DNA of 54,699 bases from Aureimonas sp. AU4 (GCF_001463765.1 NZ_BBWK01000069.1:1-54699), one strand, 5' to 3'. Positions 18,876 through 28,461 are shown, counted from the stretch's first letter. Notes: generated by a model from the sequence alone, not told the origin. Made by a program: numbers and translations.

Positions 18876-20891
18876 ATGCCCGCCACCACCTCGACCGCTG
18901 CTACCGGCCGGCCCGAACTCGACAGCCTGATCGGCCCGCAGGCCTGGGCCGTGCGCAGCCTGTCGTTCGGCTTCTCGAACTCGGCGGCCGATTATCCCGC
19001 GACCTACGGCCGGGGCGAGGCGCCTGGCGCCAGCCTCCTGTCGGCCGACGGGCAGGCGGCCTTCCGGGGGGCGCTGCGCGAGTGGGGCAAGGTCGCGAAC
19101 CTCGCCTTTACCGAGACGGCGGCCTCGGTCGCCGACATCCGCATCGCCTACAGCGATCCGGTGGCGACGGCCTATGCCTATCTGCCGTCCGGAGCGGGTG
19201 AGGGCGGCGACGTGTGGGTCGGCGCCTACGTGGCGGGCAAGGGCTGGGCGCAGGGCAGCTACGGCTACTACGCCGCGATCCACGAGCTCGGCCATTCACT
19301 CGGCCTCGAGCACCCGCACGAATCGCCCAACCCGGGCGTCGCCGATCAAATGGCGTCGAGCGTTATGAGCTACCGCTCCTTTCCCGGCGCCTCGATCGCG
19401 GACGGCTACCGCAACGGCGCCTCGTCCTACGCGTCCTCGCCGATGCTCTACGACATCCAGGCGATCCAGACGCTCTACGGCGCGAACTTCGCGTCGAACG
19501 CCGGCGACACGACCTACCGCTGGACGCCGGGCGCAGCCGACGCGCGCGTCGCCGACACGCTGGTGGGCGTCACGGAGGCGACGGGGCGGGCGGACGCGCG
19601 CGTCTTCGAGACGGTCTGGGACGGCGGCGGCAACGACACCTACGACTTCACCGCCTATGCCACGGCGCTGCGCGTCGACCTAGGCCCCGGCGGCTGGACC
19701 TATCTCGGCCAGCAGCTGGCGGATCTGGGCGCCGGCAACACGCCTCCCGGCAACATCGCCAACGCCTTCCTGTTCAACGGCGATACGCGCTCGCTGATCG
19801 AGAACGCGCTTGGCGGCGCGGGCGCCGACGAGATCCGCGGCAACATCGCGGCCAACCGGCTCGACGGGGGCTTGGGCGCCGACACGCTCTTTGGTGCGGG
19901 CGGCTCCGACGTCGTGATCGGCGGCGAGGGCAACGACCTCTTGTTCGGCGGCTTGGCCGTGAACGACCCGGGCGATGCCGCCGACATCCTCGACGGGGGC
20001 GCGGGCAACGACACGATCTACGGCAACGGCGGCAACGACACGATCTCGGCCTGGACCGGCAACGACCTCGTCTACGGCGGCTACGGGCAGGACCTGATCC
20101 GGGCGCAGATGGTGGCGGGCGCGCGCACCGACATTTATGCGGGCGGCGCCTTTGCCGATCCGGCCGACCTCGCCGACCGCGTGGAGGTGCTGGGCGACGT
20201 CACGGGCGGGCAGATCCGCGTCTACGGCAACGGCGGCAACGACTCGCTCGACATCCGCGTCTCGGGCGCGGGCCGCGTCGAGGTCTATGGCGGCGTCGGC
20301 GACAACGCGATTCTCGTCCAGGCGACAAATCCGGGCTCGCAGGTGCTGGTCGTCGCCGGCACGGGTGGCGACCGGGTAGACATCGCCGCGGCGGGCTCGG
20401 CGACCGTGATCGGAGGCGGGGGCGCCGGCAACCCGACCGACGGCGCCGACACGGTAGACGCCAGCGGCTCCACCGGCCGGCTCATGCTCTACGGTGACGG
20501 CGGGGCCGACCGGCTGATCGGCGGCTCGGGCGACGACACGCTCTCGGGCGGCGAGGGCGCCGACACGCTGACCGGCGGGGCGGGCGCGGACGTCTTCGTG
20601 TTCATGCGCGGCGAGACCCCACAGACCTCCGGCGACACGATCACCGATTTTGGCGCGGGCGACCGGCTCGACTTCGGTGCGGCGGTGGGCTCGGCGGCGA
20701 ACTTCGCTTCCGTCACGGTGGCGACCGGCACGGCTGCGGCGCAAGGGGCGGGTCCCGGCCCGACCTATCTCGCGGTGCAGGACGGCACGAACACGGTCGT
20801 CTATGCCGATCTCGACGGCGACGGCCTGCGCGAGACCGCCGTCACGCTCCTGGGCTTCTCAGGCGCGGTCATGGTGTCGATGATCGTGTGA
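18876..20891 (+). CDS. Serralysin-family (M10) RTX metalloprotease
   Basis: This is a secreted zinc protease of 671 residues without a Sec signal peptide, as expected for a type I secretion substrate. The catalytic zinc site is HELGHSLGLEH (H136, E137, H140, H146), followed by the Met-turn VMSYRSF (M164, with Y166 as the serralysin fifth ligand). From about residue 310 onward there are two blocks of glycine-rich calcium-binding nonapeptides (for example IGGEGNDLL, LDGGAGNDTI, IGGSGDDTL, SGGEGADTL). The C-terminus ends in a hydrophobic stretch (VMVSMIV) that may be part of the export signal. GGAG lies 6 nt before the ATG. The 193-nt upstream region is shared with the exporter operon, which runs the other way. 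Confidence 0.9.
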   Translation: MPATTSTAATGRPELDSLIGPQAWAVRSLSFGFSNSAADYPATYGRGEAPGASLLSADGQAAFRGALREWGKVANLAFTETAASVADIRIAYSDPVATAYAYLPSGAGEGGDVWVGAYVAGKGWAQGSYGYYAAIHELGHSLGLEHPHESPNPGVADQMASSVMSYRSFPGASIADGYRNGASSYASSPMLYDIQAIQTLYGANFASNAGDTTYRWTPGAADARVADTLVGVTEATGRADARVFETVWDGGGNDTYDFTAYATALRVDLGPGGWTYLGQQLADLGAGNTPPGNIANAFLFNGDTRSLIENALGGAGADEIRGNIAANRLDGGLGADTLFGAGGSDVVIGGEGNDLLFGGLAVNDPGDAADILDGGAGNDTIYGNGGNDTISAWTGNDLVYGGYGQDLIRAQMVAGARTDIYAGGAFADPADLADRVEVLGDVTGGQIRVYGNGGNDSLDIRVSGAGRVEVYGGVGDNAILVQATNPGSQVLVVAGTGGDRVDIAAAGSATVIGGGGAGNPTDGADTVDASGSTGRLMLYGDGGADRLIGGSGDDTLSGGEGADTLTGGAGADVFVFMRGETPQTSGDTITDFGAGDRLDFGAAVGSAANFASVTVATGTAAAQGAGPGPTYLAVQDGTNTVVYADLDGDGLRETAVTLLGFSGAVMVSMIV

Positions 20892-20897
20892 CGCCGT

Positions 20898-21349
20898 TCA
20901 GGCAAGCTTCTCGAAGCTGAATTGGAGTTCTGCACCGCTCGTGACGCGCGCGAGTTTGTCATGCGTCTCGAGCCAAGCCCCGGCGGGCTTGGCCCTGAAC
21001 ACGTACTGATAGGGGAGGAGGCTCGGCGGACCCGATATCGCAACGCCGGCCGAGCCCGCATATTCGAAAAGATCGTGACGACCGGTCGACGAGATAACGT
21101 CGCCGTCGCCTTTGCCCGCGGCGGTCGTACCGCCACCATCCGACCACGGTTTTTGAAGCGACCGACGAAGATGGGATTGTCGATGCCGTCGAGGTCGATT
21201 GTGTCAATACTACGGTAGCTGAATATGCCGTCGCCGGACGCGGTTCTGTCGGAGAGGGTGAAGTCCGCGCTCGCCTGGACCCTAATTGTCTGCGACCGCT
21301 GACCGTCAAACCGAAAGACTAGCCAGCATCTCTCATGGGGTTTCGTCAT
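20898..21349 (-). pseudogene. Frameshifted gene remnant of unknown family
   Basis: Two adjoining minus-strand frames read like one protein. Upstream, the frame gives SADFTLSDRTASGDGIFSYR, then IDTIDLDGIDNPIFVGRFK. At a run of five A (five T on the plus strand, 21150-21154) the sense passes to another frame: PWSDGGGTTAAGKGDGDVIS, later HDLFEYAGSAGVAISG and PYQYVFRAKPAGAWLETHDK, ending at a TGA (20898-20900). One extra A would join the frames (RFKKPWSDGG). The 5' end is unclear; ATG at 21349 is a possible start. The stretch is less GC-rich than its neighbours. I do not recognise the family. A sequencing error in the homopolymer is an alternative to decay. Confidence 0.55.
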
Positions 21350-21583
21350 CAGACAGCATGCAATTCGTGCAAATGCGCATCCATCGCGCAAAATCGAAAC
21401 GGCGATGCAATTGGTATCGAAACTGCGTGGTAGCGAATTACGGCGGGACGCCGGAAGTTGTGGTCGCATCAGGCCGCTTGCCGCAGTTGCAAAAGGGTGA
21501 TGCAGCGTGGCAGCAGCGCTGGGTGCCGGGGCTTGGCGTCCCGGATGCAGCGTCAGCTTTGGTCAAGGCCCGGGAGACACACC

Positions 21584-22264
21584 TTGTCGCTCAATCCCTA
21601 CGACGACGACTTCACCCAGCGCCTCTCGGCGCCCGATGGGCACCGCAACATCATCGGCGGGTTGTGGGACGAGATGGGCGCACTGCAGCGCGACTATCTT
21701 GTGGATCACGGCCTGAGACCGGGCGACCGGCTGCTCGACATCGGCTGCGGATCGCTTCGCGCGGGCGTCATGCTCGTGCCCTATCTCGCTCCTGCGCACT
21801 ATTACGGCATCGACTATCTCAGCGCGCTGATCGAAGAGGGGTACGAGCGTGAGATCCGTCGGCTCGGCCTCGACAGCCGTCTGCCCCGCGAAAACCTCGC
21901 CGAGGAGCGGGCCTTCGCGGTGCCCTTCGAGGGGGTCACTTTCGATGTCGCGTTGGCACAAAGCGTGTTCACGCACCTGCCGATCAACCACCTTCGGCTC
22001 TGCCTCGCGCGGCTTCGTCCGCGCATGAGGGAAGGGGGGCGGTTCTTCTGCACCTTCTTCATGGCGCCCGATCTCCTTCAAACGGGTGAGACGATGCGCC
22101 ACCCGCCGCGCAGCGAGGTCGAGACCTTCTGCTGGCGCGACCCGTTCCACGTCTGGCGGCGCGACATTCTCTTCGCGATGGAGGGGCTGGGTTGGGAACT
22201 GGAGGACATCGAGGCGTGGGGCCATCCACGCGGGCAGGAGATGGCCCGCTTTCGCGCCGTGTAG
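21584..22264 (+). CDS. Class I SAM-dependent methyltransferase
   Basis: This is a cytoplasmic methyltransferase of 226 residues. Motif I is RLLDIGCGSLRAG, followed by the acidic loop YYGIDYLS and the motif IV/V region FDVALAQSVFTHLP, as in Methyltransf_11/25-type domains. The frame is open from 21458, but the stretch before 21584 is Arg/Cys-rich and does not look coding. I chose TTG at 21584, preceded by GGGAG at 8 nt. It sits ahead of two sugar-modifying enzymes, so methylation of a glycan or lipid-linked sugar is plausible, though unproven. Confidence 0.75.
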   Translation: MSLNPYDDDFTQRLSAPDGHRNIIGGLWDEMGALQRDYLVDHGLRPGDRLLDIGCGSLRAGVMLVPYLAPAHYYGIDYLSALIEEGYEREIRRLGLDSRLPRENLAEERAFAVPFEGVTFDVALAQSVFTHLPINHLRLCLARLRPRMREGGRFFCTFFMAPDLLQTGETMRHPPRSEVETFCWRDPFHVWRRDILFAMEGLGWELEDIEAWGHPRGQEMARFRAV

Positions 22265-22303
22265 CATAGCGCGCGGCCTTCGCAGGATTGACACGTCGGG
22301 GCT

Positions 22304-24997
22304 TTGGCGGAAAGGACGCGGGGCGGCGGGGTGCGCTCGTGCCCCGCCGAGTGTCCGTCGCCGTCGCTGCCGGCCGCGACGGACGTTGATCTCGCGCATA
22401 AGGCCACCGACGCTTTGACCGATCAGACCGCTTCCCCGCAAGCCTCCGGCGTTCTCGTGCTCGGCATGCACCGCAGCGGCACCTCGGCGCTGACCGGCGC
22501 GCTCGACCTTCTCGGCATTCCCGCCGCAGGCGATCTCCTGCCGGCCGAAAGCTACAACGAGAAGGGCATCTTCGAGAATCGCGCCGTCAACCTCTTCCAC
22601 AACCGTCTTCTGGAGGCGCTCGGCTCACGCTGGGACGACCCGATGCCGGTGTCGAACGGCTTCCTGGAGACGCAGGCGGGCGAGCGCTTCGTGGAGGAGC
22701 TGGCGGGGATCATCCGCACCGAGCTTCTGGCGCAGAGCGCGATCTTCACGGTCAAGGACCCGCGCATGTCGCGCTTCGTGCCGCTGTGGCGCGCGGCGCT
22801 GAACCGCGCCGGCGCGCGGCCGCTCGCCGTCCTGCCGTTCCGCCACCCGCTGGAGGTGGTCGGCTCGCTCGCGCGGCGCGACGGGTTTGCGCGCGCCAAG
22901 TCGCTCCTGCTCTGGCTCGACCATACGCTGGGCGCCGAGCGCGAAACGCGCGAGATGCGCCGCAGCCTCGTGACCTATGACGGGTTGCTGGCCGACTGGC
23001 GCGGCACGGTGGACCGGATAGCGGGCGACCTCGACATCCGCTACCCCGTGGAGCGCGCGCGGGCCGAGGCGCGCCTCGACGCGTTTCTCACGGGCGAGCT
23101 TCGCCATCATGCCGCCCCGCCCGCGATCGGCGAGGCGACGCGCCTCGACCAGCTGACCGCGATCAGCTGGCGCGCCATCCTGCGCCTCGTCGCCGACCCG
23201 CAGGACGCTGGGGCGCTGAGCGAGCTCGATGCCGTGCGCGGCGAGCTCGGCGCGACGACGGCGGTCCTCTCGCCCTATGTCGCTTGGGAGTTCCGCGAAC
23301 TGGCGGCCAAGAGCTGGGACGCCGAGAAGCTCGCCTTCCAGCTCGACGCCGAGAAGCGCAGCCGCGAGGACGGCGACCGCATCCAGCTGGAGCGCGAGCG
23401 CCAGATGCGCTCGGCCCACAACGACGACCGGCGCGCCCTCGCGCTCGCCGAGCGACGGCTGGAGCGCGTCGAGGGCGAGCTTCACGGCGCCATGGCGGAG
23501 GCCGATCGCCTGCGTCCCTCGGTTCACATGGCCGAGATGTTGCGCCACGAGATCGAGTCCCTCCATCGCGAGGTACACCGCCGCGACGTCGCCATGGCCG
23601 CGCTTCGTGCCTCGACCTCCTGGCGTGCGCTCCAGCCGCTGCGCGCCTTCGGCGCCTATGTTCCTCCCGGCGCGCGCACCGCGCTGCGCCGCTCGGCCAA
23701 GGCCGCCTGGTGGCTGGTGACGCCCTGGCGCATGCCCGCGCGCCGCCGCGTGATCGAGGCGCTGGAGCAGCAGCGGCAGGAGGCGCTCGTCGCGCCGCCG
23801 CAGCCCGCGCTCGCGCCGCCCGCGCCGCCGCAGCCGCCCCGGGTCGTCCGTGAGCCCTCGCTTCTTCCCGAGCGCCCGCCGCTGCGCGTCTTCGAGGCAC
23901 CGCTCGACCGGCCGCGCCTGTCGATGGTCACCGACAGCATCAACAGCGGCAGCCTCTTCGGCGGCGTGGCGACGGCGCTCATCTTCTGCGCGCTCGCCGC
24001 TCGCGAGACCGGCCGCACGCTGCGCATCGTCACCCGCATGCAGGCGCCCCATGCCGCCAATGTCGGCACGATCCTTGCCGAGCACGACATCCGCTTCGAC
24101 GGTGACGTGCAGTTCGCCTTCTGCGATCAGAACGATCCGGATGCGGCGATCGACGCGGGCGCCGACGAGATCTTCGTCACGACCTCGTGGTGGACGACGC
24201 ACGCGACGCGCAAGGCGATCCCGGCCGAGCGCATCCTCTACCTCCTGCAGGAGGACGAGCGCATGTTCTATCCGCTCGGCGACGAGCACCTGCTCGCCGG
24301 CGAGACGATGGGCGACCCGGCCGTGCGCAAGATCGTCAACACCGAGCTCCTGTTCCGCCACCTCGAGACGACGGGCATCGTGGGCGAGCGCGACGTCTTC
24401 TTCGAGCCGGCCTTCCCGGCGCGGATCTACCATCCCGAGCCCGCGGAGGATGCGCCGCGCCGCCGATTCTTCTTCTATGCGCGGCCCGGCCACGCGCGGA
24501 ACCTCTTCGAGCGCGGCGTCGCGGTGATCGACCGGGCGATCGAGGAGAACGTTCTCGATCCCGACCGCTGGGACATCCACTTCGTCGGTCGCGGCCTGCG
24601 CCCGATGCAGCTGGCGCGCTCCGTCGAGCCGATCCTGGTCCAGGACCTTGCCTGGGGCGACTATGCCGCCTTCGTGCGCGGCGTCGATCTCGGGCTGTCG
24701 CTGATGGACACGCCCCATCCGAGCTACCCGCCGCTCGACATCGCGGCCTCGGGCGGCGTCGTCGTGACGAACCGCTGCGGCCTCAAGACGGATCTCTCGC
24801 GCTATTCCGAGGCGATCCTGTGCGCCGACGTTTCGGTGGATGCGCTGGTCGAGACGCTGCGACGCGGCGTCTCCCTCGCAGAGGACCGGGACGCAAGAGC
24901 CAAGGCGCACGCGCAAGCGGGTCTGGCGCGCTCCTGGGCGGAGAGCTTTGCGGGACCGATGGCGACGCTGTTCCGGGACGGCGCCCTTGTTCGTTGA
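22304..24997 (+). CDS. Sulfotransferase-glycosyltransferase fusion protein
   Basis: A large protein of up to 897 residues joins two enzymes. The N-terminal part is a sulfotransferase-like domain, with the 5'-phosphosulfate loop VLVLGMHRSGTSALTG at about residues 50-65 and the PAPS 3'-phosphate region around VLPFRHPLEVVGSLARRDG. A charged coiled coil follows at about residues 330-430, ending in the STSWRALQPLRAF segment often seen before glycosyltransferase domains, then a Pro/Gln-rich linker. From about residue 540 there is a GT-B domain like WsaF-type rhamnosyltransferases (SMVTDSINSGSLFGGVATAL, ILYLLQEDERMFYP, PPLDIAASGGVVVTN). TTG at 22304 or GTG at 22331 could be the start. Donor, acceptor and actual sulfation are not established. 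Confidence 0.75.
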   Translation: MAERTRGGGVRSCPAECPSPSLPAATDVDLAHKATDALTDQTASPQASGVLVLGMHRSGTSALTGALDLLGIPAAGDLLPAESYNEKGIFENRAVNLFHNRLLEALGSRWDDPMPVSNGFLETQAGERFVEELAGIIRTELLAQSAIFTVKDPRMSRFVPLWRAALNRAGARPLAVLPFRHPLEVVGSLARRDGFARAKSLLLWLDHTLGAERETREMRRSLVTYDGLLADWRGTVDRIAGDLDIRYPVERARAEARLDAFLTGELRHHAAPPAIGEATRLDQLTAISWRAILRLVADPQDAGALSELDAVRGELGATTAVLSPYVAWEFRELAAKSWDAEKLAFQLDAEKRSREDGDRIQLERERQMRSAHNDDRRALALAERRLERVEGELHGAMAEADRLRPSVHMAEMLRHEIESLHREVHRRDVAMAALRASTSWRALQPLRAFGAYVPPGARTALRRSAKAAWWLVTPWRMPARRRVIEALEQQRQEALVAPPQPALAPPAPPQPPRVVREPSLLPERPPLRVFEAPLDRPRLSMVTDSINSGSLFGGVATALIFCALAARETGRTLRIVTRMQAPHAANVGTILAEHDIRFDGDVQFAFCDQNDPDAAIDAGADEIFVTTSWWTTHATRKAIPAERILYLLQEDERMFYPLGDEHLLAGETMGDPAVRKIVNTELLFRHLETTGIVGERDVFFEPAFPARIYHPEPAEDAPRRRFFFYARPGHARNLFERGVAVIDRAIEENVLDPDRWDIHFVGRGLRPMQLARSVEPILVQDLAWGDYAAFVRGVDLGLSLMDTPHPSYPPLDIAASGGVVVTNRCGLKTDLSRYSEAILCADVSVDALVETLRRGVSLAEDRDARAKAHAQAGLARSWAESFAGPMATLFRDGALVR

Positions 24998-26168
24998 GCT
25001 GCCGCCGCCGGTTCACCACGTCGAGCCGTGGGGCGAGCCTTTCGAGCGCCGGCTTGCCGCGCTGAGGGGCGGGCGGCCACGCATCGCCTATTTCTACGAG
25101 AGCCCGGACAACAGCACCTTCCGCTACCGCGTCTTCAACATGATCGAGGCGATCGGGCGCGAGTGGCCGGACGCCTCGGCAGCGTATTTCTCGCTGGCCG
25201 ACGGCGCTGGGCTCGCGCGCGTCGCCGAGACCGCCGATATCCTCGTGATCTGCCGCGCGCGCTACAGCGCGCTGATCGGCGATCTCGTGGCACGCATCCG
25301 GCGGCGTGGGGCACGCGTCCTGTTCGACGTCGACGATCTCGTGTTCGACACGCGCTATGTCGAACTCATGCTCCATACGCTGGCGCAGCCCGTCAACGAG
25401 GGCGCCTGGGACTGGTGGTTCGCCTATACGTCTCGGATCGGACGCACGCTGGCACTCTGTGACGGGGCCATCACGACCAACGAATATCTGGCGGACCGCA
25501 TCCGGGACGTCGCGCCGGTCGACGTGCGGGTGGTTCCAAACTTCATGAATCCGGCTCAGATCGCCCATTCGCGCGAGATCATGGATGCCAAGCGCCGCTC
25601 GGGCTTCCGGCGCGACCACGCTCTCCATATCGGCTACTTCAGCGGCTCGCCGACCCATGTCCACGACTTCGCCGTGGCGACGGCCAGCCTCGCGGACATT
25701 CTGCGGCGCTACCCCGAGGTGCGGCTGCGCATGGTCGGCTACCTCGAGGTTCCGCCCGTGCTGGAGCCGTTTGCCGAGCGCCTCGACCGCCATGCCTTCA
25801 CGGACTACGTCAACCTGCAGGGACTGGTGGGCGCGACCGAGATCAACATCGCGCCGCTGCAGGACAACCGGTTCACGAACTGCAAGTCGGAGCTGAAGTT
25901 CTTCGAGGCGAGCGCGGTGGGAACCGTGACCTGCGCGTCGCCGACCTATACGTTCGAAAAGGCGGTGCAGCCGGGCGAGAACGGTTATCTTGCGGCGGCG
26001 CACCGCTGGAGCGAGGTACTGGGAGAGATCGTCGACGACCTGCTCGACGGGGGGCGGCGCTACCGCGAGGTTGCCGAGCGGACCTTCGAGGAGGCGACCG
26101 CCCATTACTCGGGACCCGGACAGATCGCCGCAATCCGCCGTGCCCTCATGCGGGGCGAGGGCGCCTGA
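24987..26168 (+). CDS. GT-B glycosyltransferase
   Basis: This glycosyltransferase is of about 393 residues. Recognisable parts are [20 protein letters not shown], the acidic [52 protein letters not shown], and the C-terminal nucleotide-sugar region [17 protein letters not shown] with PGENGYLAA. The frame is open from 24840, but the start is placed at TTG 24987 with GGACGG just upstream, overlapping the stop of the fusion gene by 11 nt. The overlap implies coupling, so the two likely build the same surface glycan. Confidence 0.78.
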   Translation: MFVELPPPVHHVEPWGEPFERRLAALRGGRPRIAYFYESPDNSTFRYRVFNMIEAIGREWPDASAAYFSLADGAGLARVAETADILVICRARYSALIGDLVARIRRRGARVLFDVDDLVFDTRYVELMLHTLAQPVNEGAWDWWFAYTSRIGRTLALCDGAITTNEYLADRIRDVAPVDVRVVPNFMNPAQIAHSREIMDAKRRSGFRRDHALHIGYFSGSPTHVHDFAVATASLADILRRYPEVRLRMVGYLEVPPVLEPFAERLDRHAFTDYVNLQGLVGATEINIAPLQDNRFTNCKSELKFFEASAVGTVTCASPTYTFEKAVQPGENGYLAAAHRWSEVLGEIVDDLLDGGRRYREVAERTFEEATAHYSGPGQIAAIRRALMRGEGA

Positions 26169-26226
26169 ACGCCGGTCTGCATCCGGTGCGTGTCCGGGAA
26201 GTCTCAACGTCGACCGAGGAAACCGA

Positions 26227-27162
26227 ATGAAACTGACCGGCATCCACCATCTGACCGCCGTCACGGCCGACGCGCCCGGCAACCACCGCTTCTACACGCA
26301 GGTGCTCGGCATGCGCCTCGTGAAGAAGACGGTGAACCAGGACGACGTCTCGGCCTACCATCTCTTCTACGCCGACGGGTTGGCGAGCCCGGGGAGCGAC
26401 CTGACCTTCTTCGACTGGCCGGTGCCGCGTGAGGAGCGCGGCACGCATTCCATCGTCCAAACCGCGCTTCGCGTTTCGGGCGAAGGCGTGCTGGAAGCCT
26501 GGCAGGGGCGACTGGCGGCCGCTGGTTGTCGCGCCGAGCCGATCCGCGAACTCGACGGACGGGCGACGCTCCGCTTCGAGGATCCCGAAGGTCAGCGCCT
26601 CTCGCTGGTCGACGACGGTGGGCTGGGGAGCGCGCATCCGTGGGAGCGCAGCCCCGTGCCGGCGTCGCAGCAGATACGGGGCCTCGGGCCGATCACGATC
26701 AGCGTGCCGCAGCTCGGGCCGACCGACCGCGTGCTGCGCGAGGTACTCGGCATGGAGCCCGTGCGAAGCTACGCGGACGAGGGGCGCGAGACGCAGGTCT
26801 ACGAGATGGGCGAGGGCGGTCCGGCCGCGGAGCTCCACGTTCGGCTGGAGCCGCACGCGCCAGTCGCCCGCCAGGGGGCAGGCGGCGTCCACCACGTCGC
26901 GTTCCGCATCCCGGACGCCGAGTACGAGGCCTGGGCTGACCGCCTGAACGGCGTCCGCCTGCCCAAGAGCGGCCCGGTCGACCGGTTCTACTTCCGATCT
27001 CTCTACTTCCGCGAGCCCGGCGGCATCCTGTTCGAGATCGCAACGGATGGTCCCGGTTTCGCGACGGACGAGCCGTTGGAAACACTCGGCGAGTCGCTTT
27101 CCCTGCCACCCTTTCTCGAGAGCAGGCGTGCGGAGATTGAGCGAGGACTCAAGCCGCTTTGA
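26227..27162 (+). CDS. VOC-family ring-cleaving dioxygenase-like protein
   Basis: The 311-residue protein has two vicinal-oxygen-chelate domains. It resembles the MhqO/LinE-type group annotated as ring-cleaving (hydroquinone or catechol) dioxygenases. Likely metal ligands are His in [10 protein letters not shown] (residues 4-13), His in [10 protein letters not shown] (about 218-227) and Glu in [14 protein letters not shown] (about 270-283). The ATG at 26227 is preceded by CGAGGAAACC. It stands alone between the glycan genes and the amide operon. A TGCGCG/CGCGCA hairpin at 27172-27188 just past the stop may end its transcript. The substrate is unknown. Confidence 0.82.
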   Translation: MKLTGIHHLTAVTADAPGNHRFYTQVLGMRLVKKTVNQDDVSAYHLFYADGLASPGSDLTFFDWPVPREERGTHSIVQTALRVSGEGVLEAWQGRLAAAGCRAEPIRELDGRATLRFEDPEGQRLSLVDDGGLGSAHPWERSPVPASQQIRGLGPITISVPQLGPTDRVLREVLGMEPVRSYADEGRETQVYEMGEGGPAAELHVRLEPHAPVARQGAGGVHHVAFRIPDAEYEAWADRLNGVRLPKSGPVDRFYFRSLYFREPGGILFEIATDGPGFATDEPLETLGESLSLPPFLESRRAEIERGLKPL

Positions 27163-27296
27163 GCGGTCGACTGCGCGTCTGGCGCGCAAGATTGTGCCCA
27201 ATTCTGAGGCATGCGCATTTCTCGCATAAAGGGCTTGCATCAACGATCCTGCGGTCCTAGCCTTCGACCACATACCGGCCTCGCCGGACGGCATCA

Positions 27297-27343
27297 GCGC
27301 CCCGTGACCCCAAGGCATTCGCCATCGGGGCGCGGGGTTTTTT
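27297..27343 (+). terminator. Leader terminator before amiC, likely antitermination target
   Basis: Two nested pairings end directly at a run of six T: CCCC (27300-27303) with GGGG (27334-27337), and CCCC (27308-27311) with GGGG (27327-27330), with a small GGC-ATTC-GCC hairpin inside. An alternative 8-bp pairing, GCGCCCCG (27297-27304) with CGGGGCGC (27326-27333), is mutually exclusive with it and leaves GGGG unpaired before the T-run. The terminator lies 11 nt before the amiC start and the second gene encodes an ANTAR protein, which is the arrangement of AmiR-type antitermination. Confidence 0.75.
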
Positions 27344-27354
27344 GTGGGAGCGGC

Positions 27355-28461
27355 ATGACGCGCCTTCGCATCCCTCTGGGTCTCCTGTTCTCGCAGAGCG
27401 GCGATTATGCGCGGCTCTCGCGCGAAGCGCGCGACGGTGCGCTTGCGGCGGTCGCGCAGGTGAACGGCGATCCGCAGTCCGGCGTCGGGTTCGAGGTCTT
27501 CGAGGCCGATCCGGAGGGCCGCACGGATCGTTACGCGCCGCTCTGCGGCGAGCTCCTGCGTGGCTCGGTCCGGCATGTCGTGGGTTGCATCACCTCCTGG
27601 AGCCGCAAGGAGATCATTCCGGTCCTCGAGCGGCACGATGCCATGCTCTGGTACGCGCCGCCTTACGAGGGCTTCGAGGCTCACGAGCGGATCGTCTACC
27701 TCGGCGCCTGTCCGAACCAGCATGTCGTGCCGCTTCTCGCCTATGCGATCCCGCGCTTCGGAAACGACGCCTACCTTGTCGGCTCGAACTACATCTGGGG
27801 CTGGGAGGTCAACCGCATCGCCCGCGAGATCGTGGGGGATGCCGGCGGCCGCACTCTCGGCGAGCGCTATCTGCCCTTGGGAGACACGGACGTCGCGCGG
27901 ATCGTCGAGGAAATCCGCGTGCTGCGTCCGGCCTTCGTCGTCAACAACCTGATAGGTCCGTCGAGCTACGCCTTTCTCGATTCCTACCATCGCCTCGGCC
28001 GCGCCGATCCCGACTTCGCGCCGGCGCGGCGACCGGTTCTCTCGTGCAACCTCGTGGAGGACGAGCTCGCGGCGCTGCAAGGCGCGGGCGACGGGGTGCT
28101 GACCGTGGGGCCCTATTTTCGCGGCGACGATCCGGCGCCGGCGTCCCCCCGATCGGCCTTCATGGCGAGCGCCGCGAGCGCCGTTCTGGTGTTGGCCGCG
28201 ATGGCACGGGTCGCCGGAACGGGTGAGCCCGAGGCGATCTCGGCGTCCTTCGCGGGCCGACGGTTCGCGACGCCCCTCGGCGAGGTCGCCGTCGATCCGC
28301 AGACCCATCACCTCGACTTGCCGGTTCTGATCGGCCGCGCCTCGGGTTCACGCTTCGAACCGGTCTGGCGCAGTCCGGCGCCCGTGGCGCCCGATCCGTA
28401 TCTGTCGCGCTACGACCCGCGGGACGCCTTTCGGCGTCCGGCCTTGAGGATCGTGCCATGA
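27355..28461 (+). CDS. amiC: AmiC-like amide-sensing regulator
   Basis: This 368-residue protein has the periplasmic-binding fold I but no signal peptide, so it acts in the cytoplasm. In Pseudomonas, AmiC holds AmiR inactive until an amide binds. Family features are IPLGLLFSQSGDYARLSREA at the N-terminus, the ligand-site region CITSWSRKEIIPVLE, LWYAPPYEGFEAHERIVYLG, and YLVGSNYIWGWEVNRIAREI. The start is set by GGGAG 5 nt upstream and lies just behind the leader terminator. It overlaps amiR by 4 nt, matching the tight AmiC:AmiR stoichiometry of the known system. Confidence 0.87.
   Translation: MTRLRIPLGLLFSQSGDYARLSREARDGALAAVAQVNGDPQSGVGFEVFEADPEGRTDRYAPLCGELLRGSVRHVVGCITSWSRKEIIPVLERHDAMLWYAPPYEGFEAHERIVYLGACPNQHVVPLLAYAIPRFGNDAYLVGSNYIWGWEVNRIAREIVGDAGGRTLGERYLPLGDTDVARIVEEIRVLRPAFVVNNLIGPSSYAFLDSYHRLGRADPDFAPARRPVLSCNLVEDELAALQGAGDGVLTVGPYFRGDDPAPASPRSAFMASAASAVLVLAAMARVAGTGEPEAISASFAGRRFATPLGEVAVDPQTHHLDLPVLIGRASGSRFEPVWRSPAPVAPDPYLSRYDPRDAFRRPALRIVP

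Noticed and set aside
22625-24916. A 763-codon minus-strand frame opposite the sulfotransferase fusion
   Set aside because: It is the antisense of a high-GC gene, Arg/Gly/Asp-rich with no motif. The plus strand has clear domains.
27205-27240. Sigma-54 promoter before amiC
   Set aside because: TTGCAT at 27235 suggested a -12 element, but no GG lies at the required distance. A sigma-70-like TTGCAT-17-TAGCCT is equally weak, so no promoter is called.
26146-28311. A 721-codon minus-strand frame across the VOC and amiC genes
   Set aside because: It crosses two recognised genes and their leader terminator and has shadow composition without motifs.
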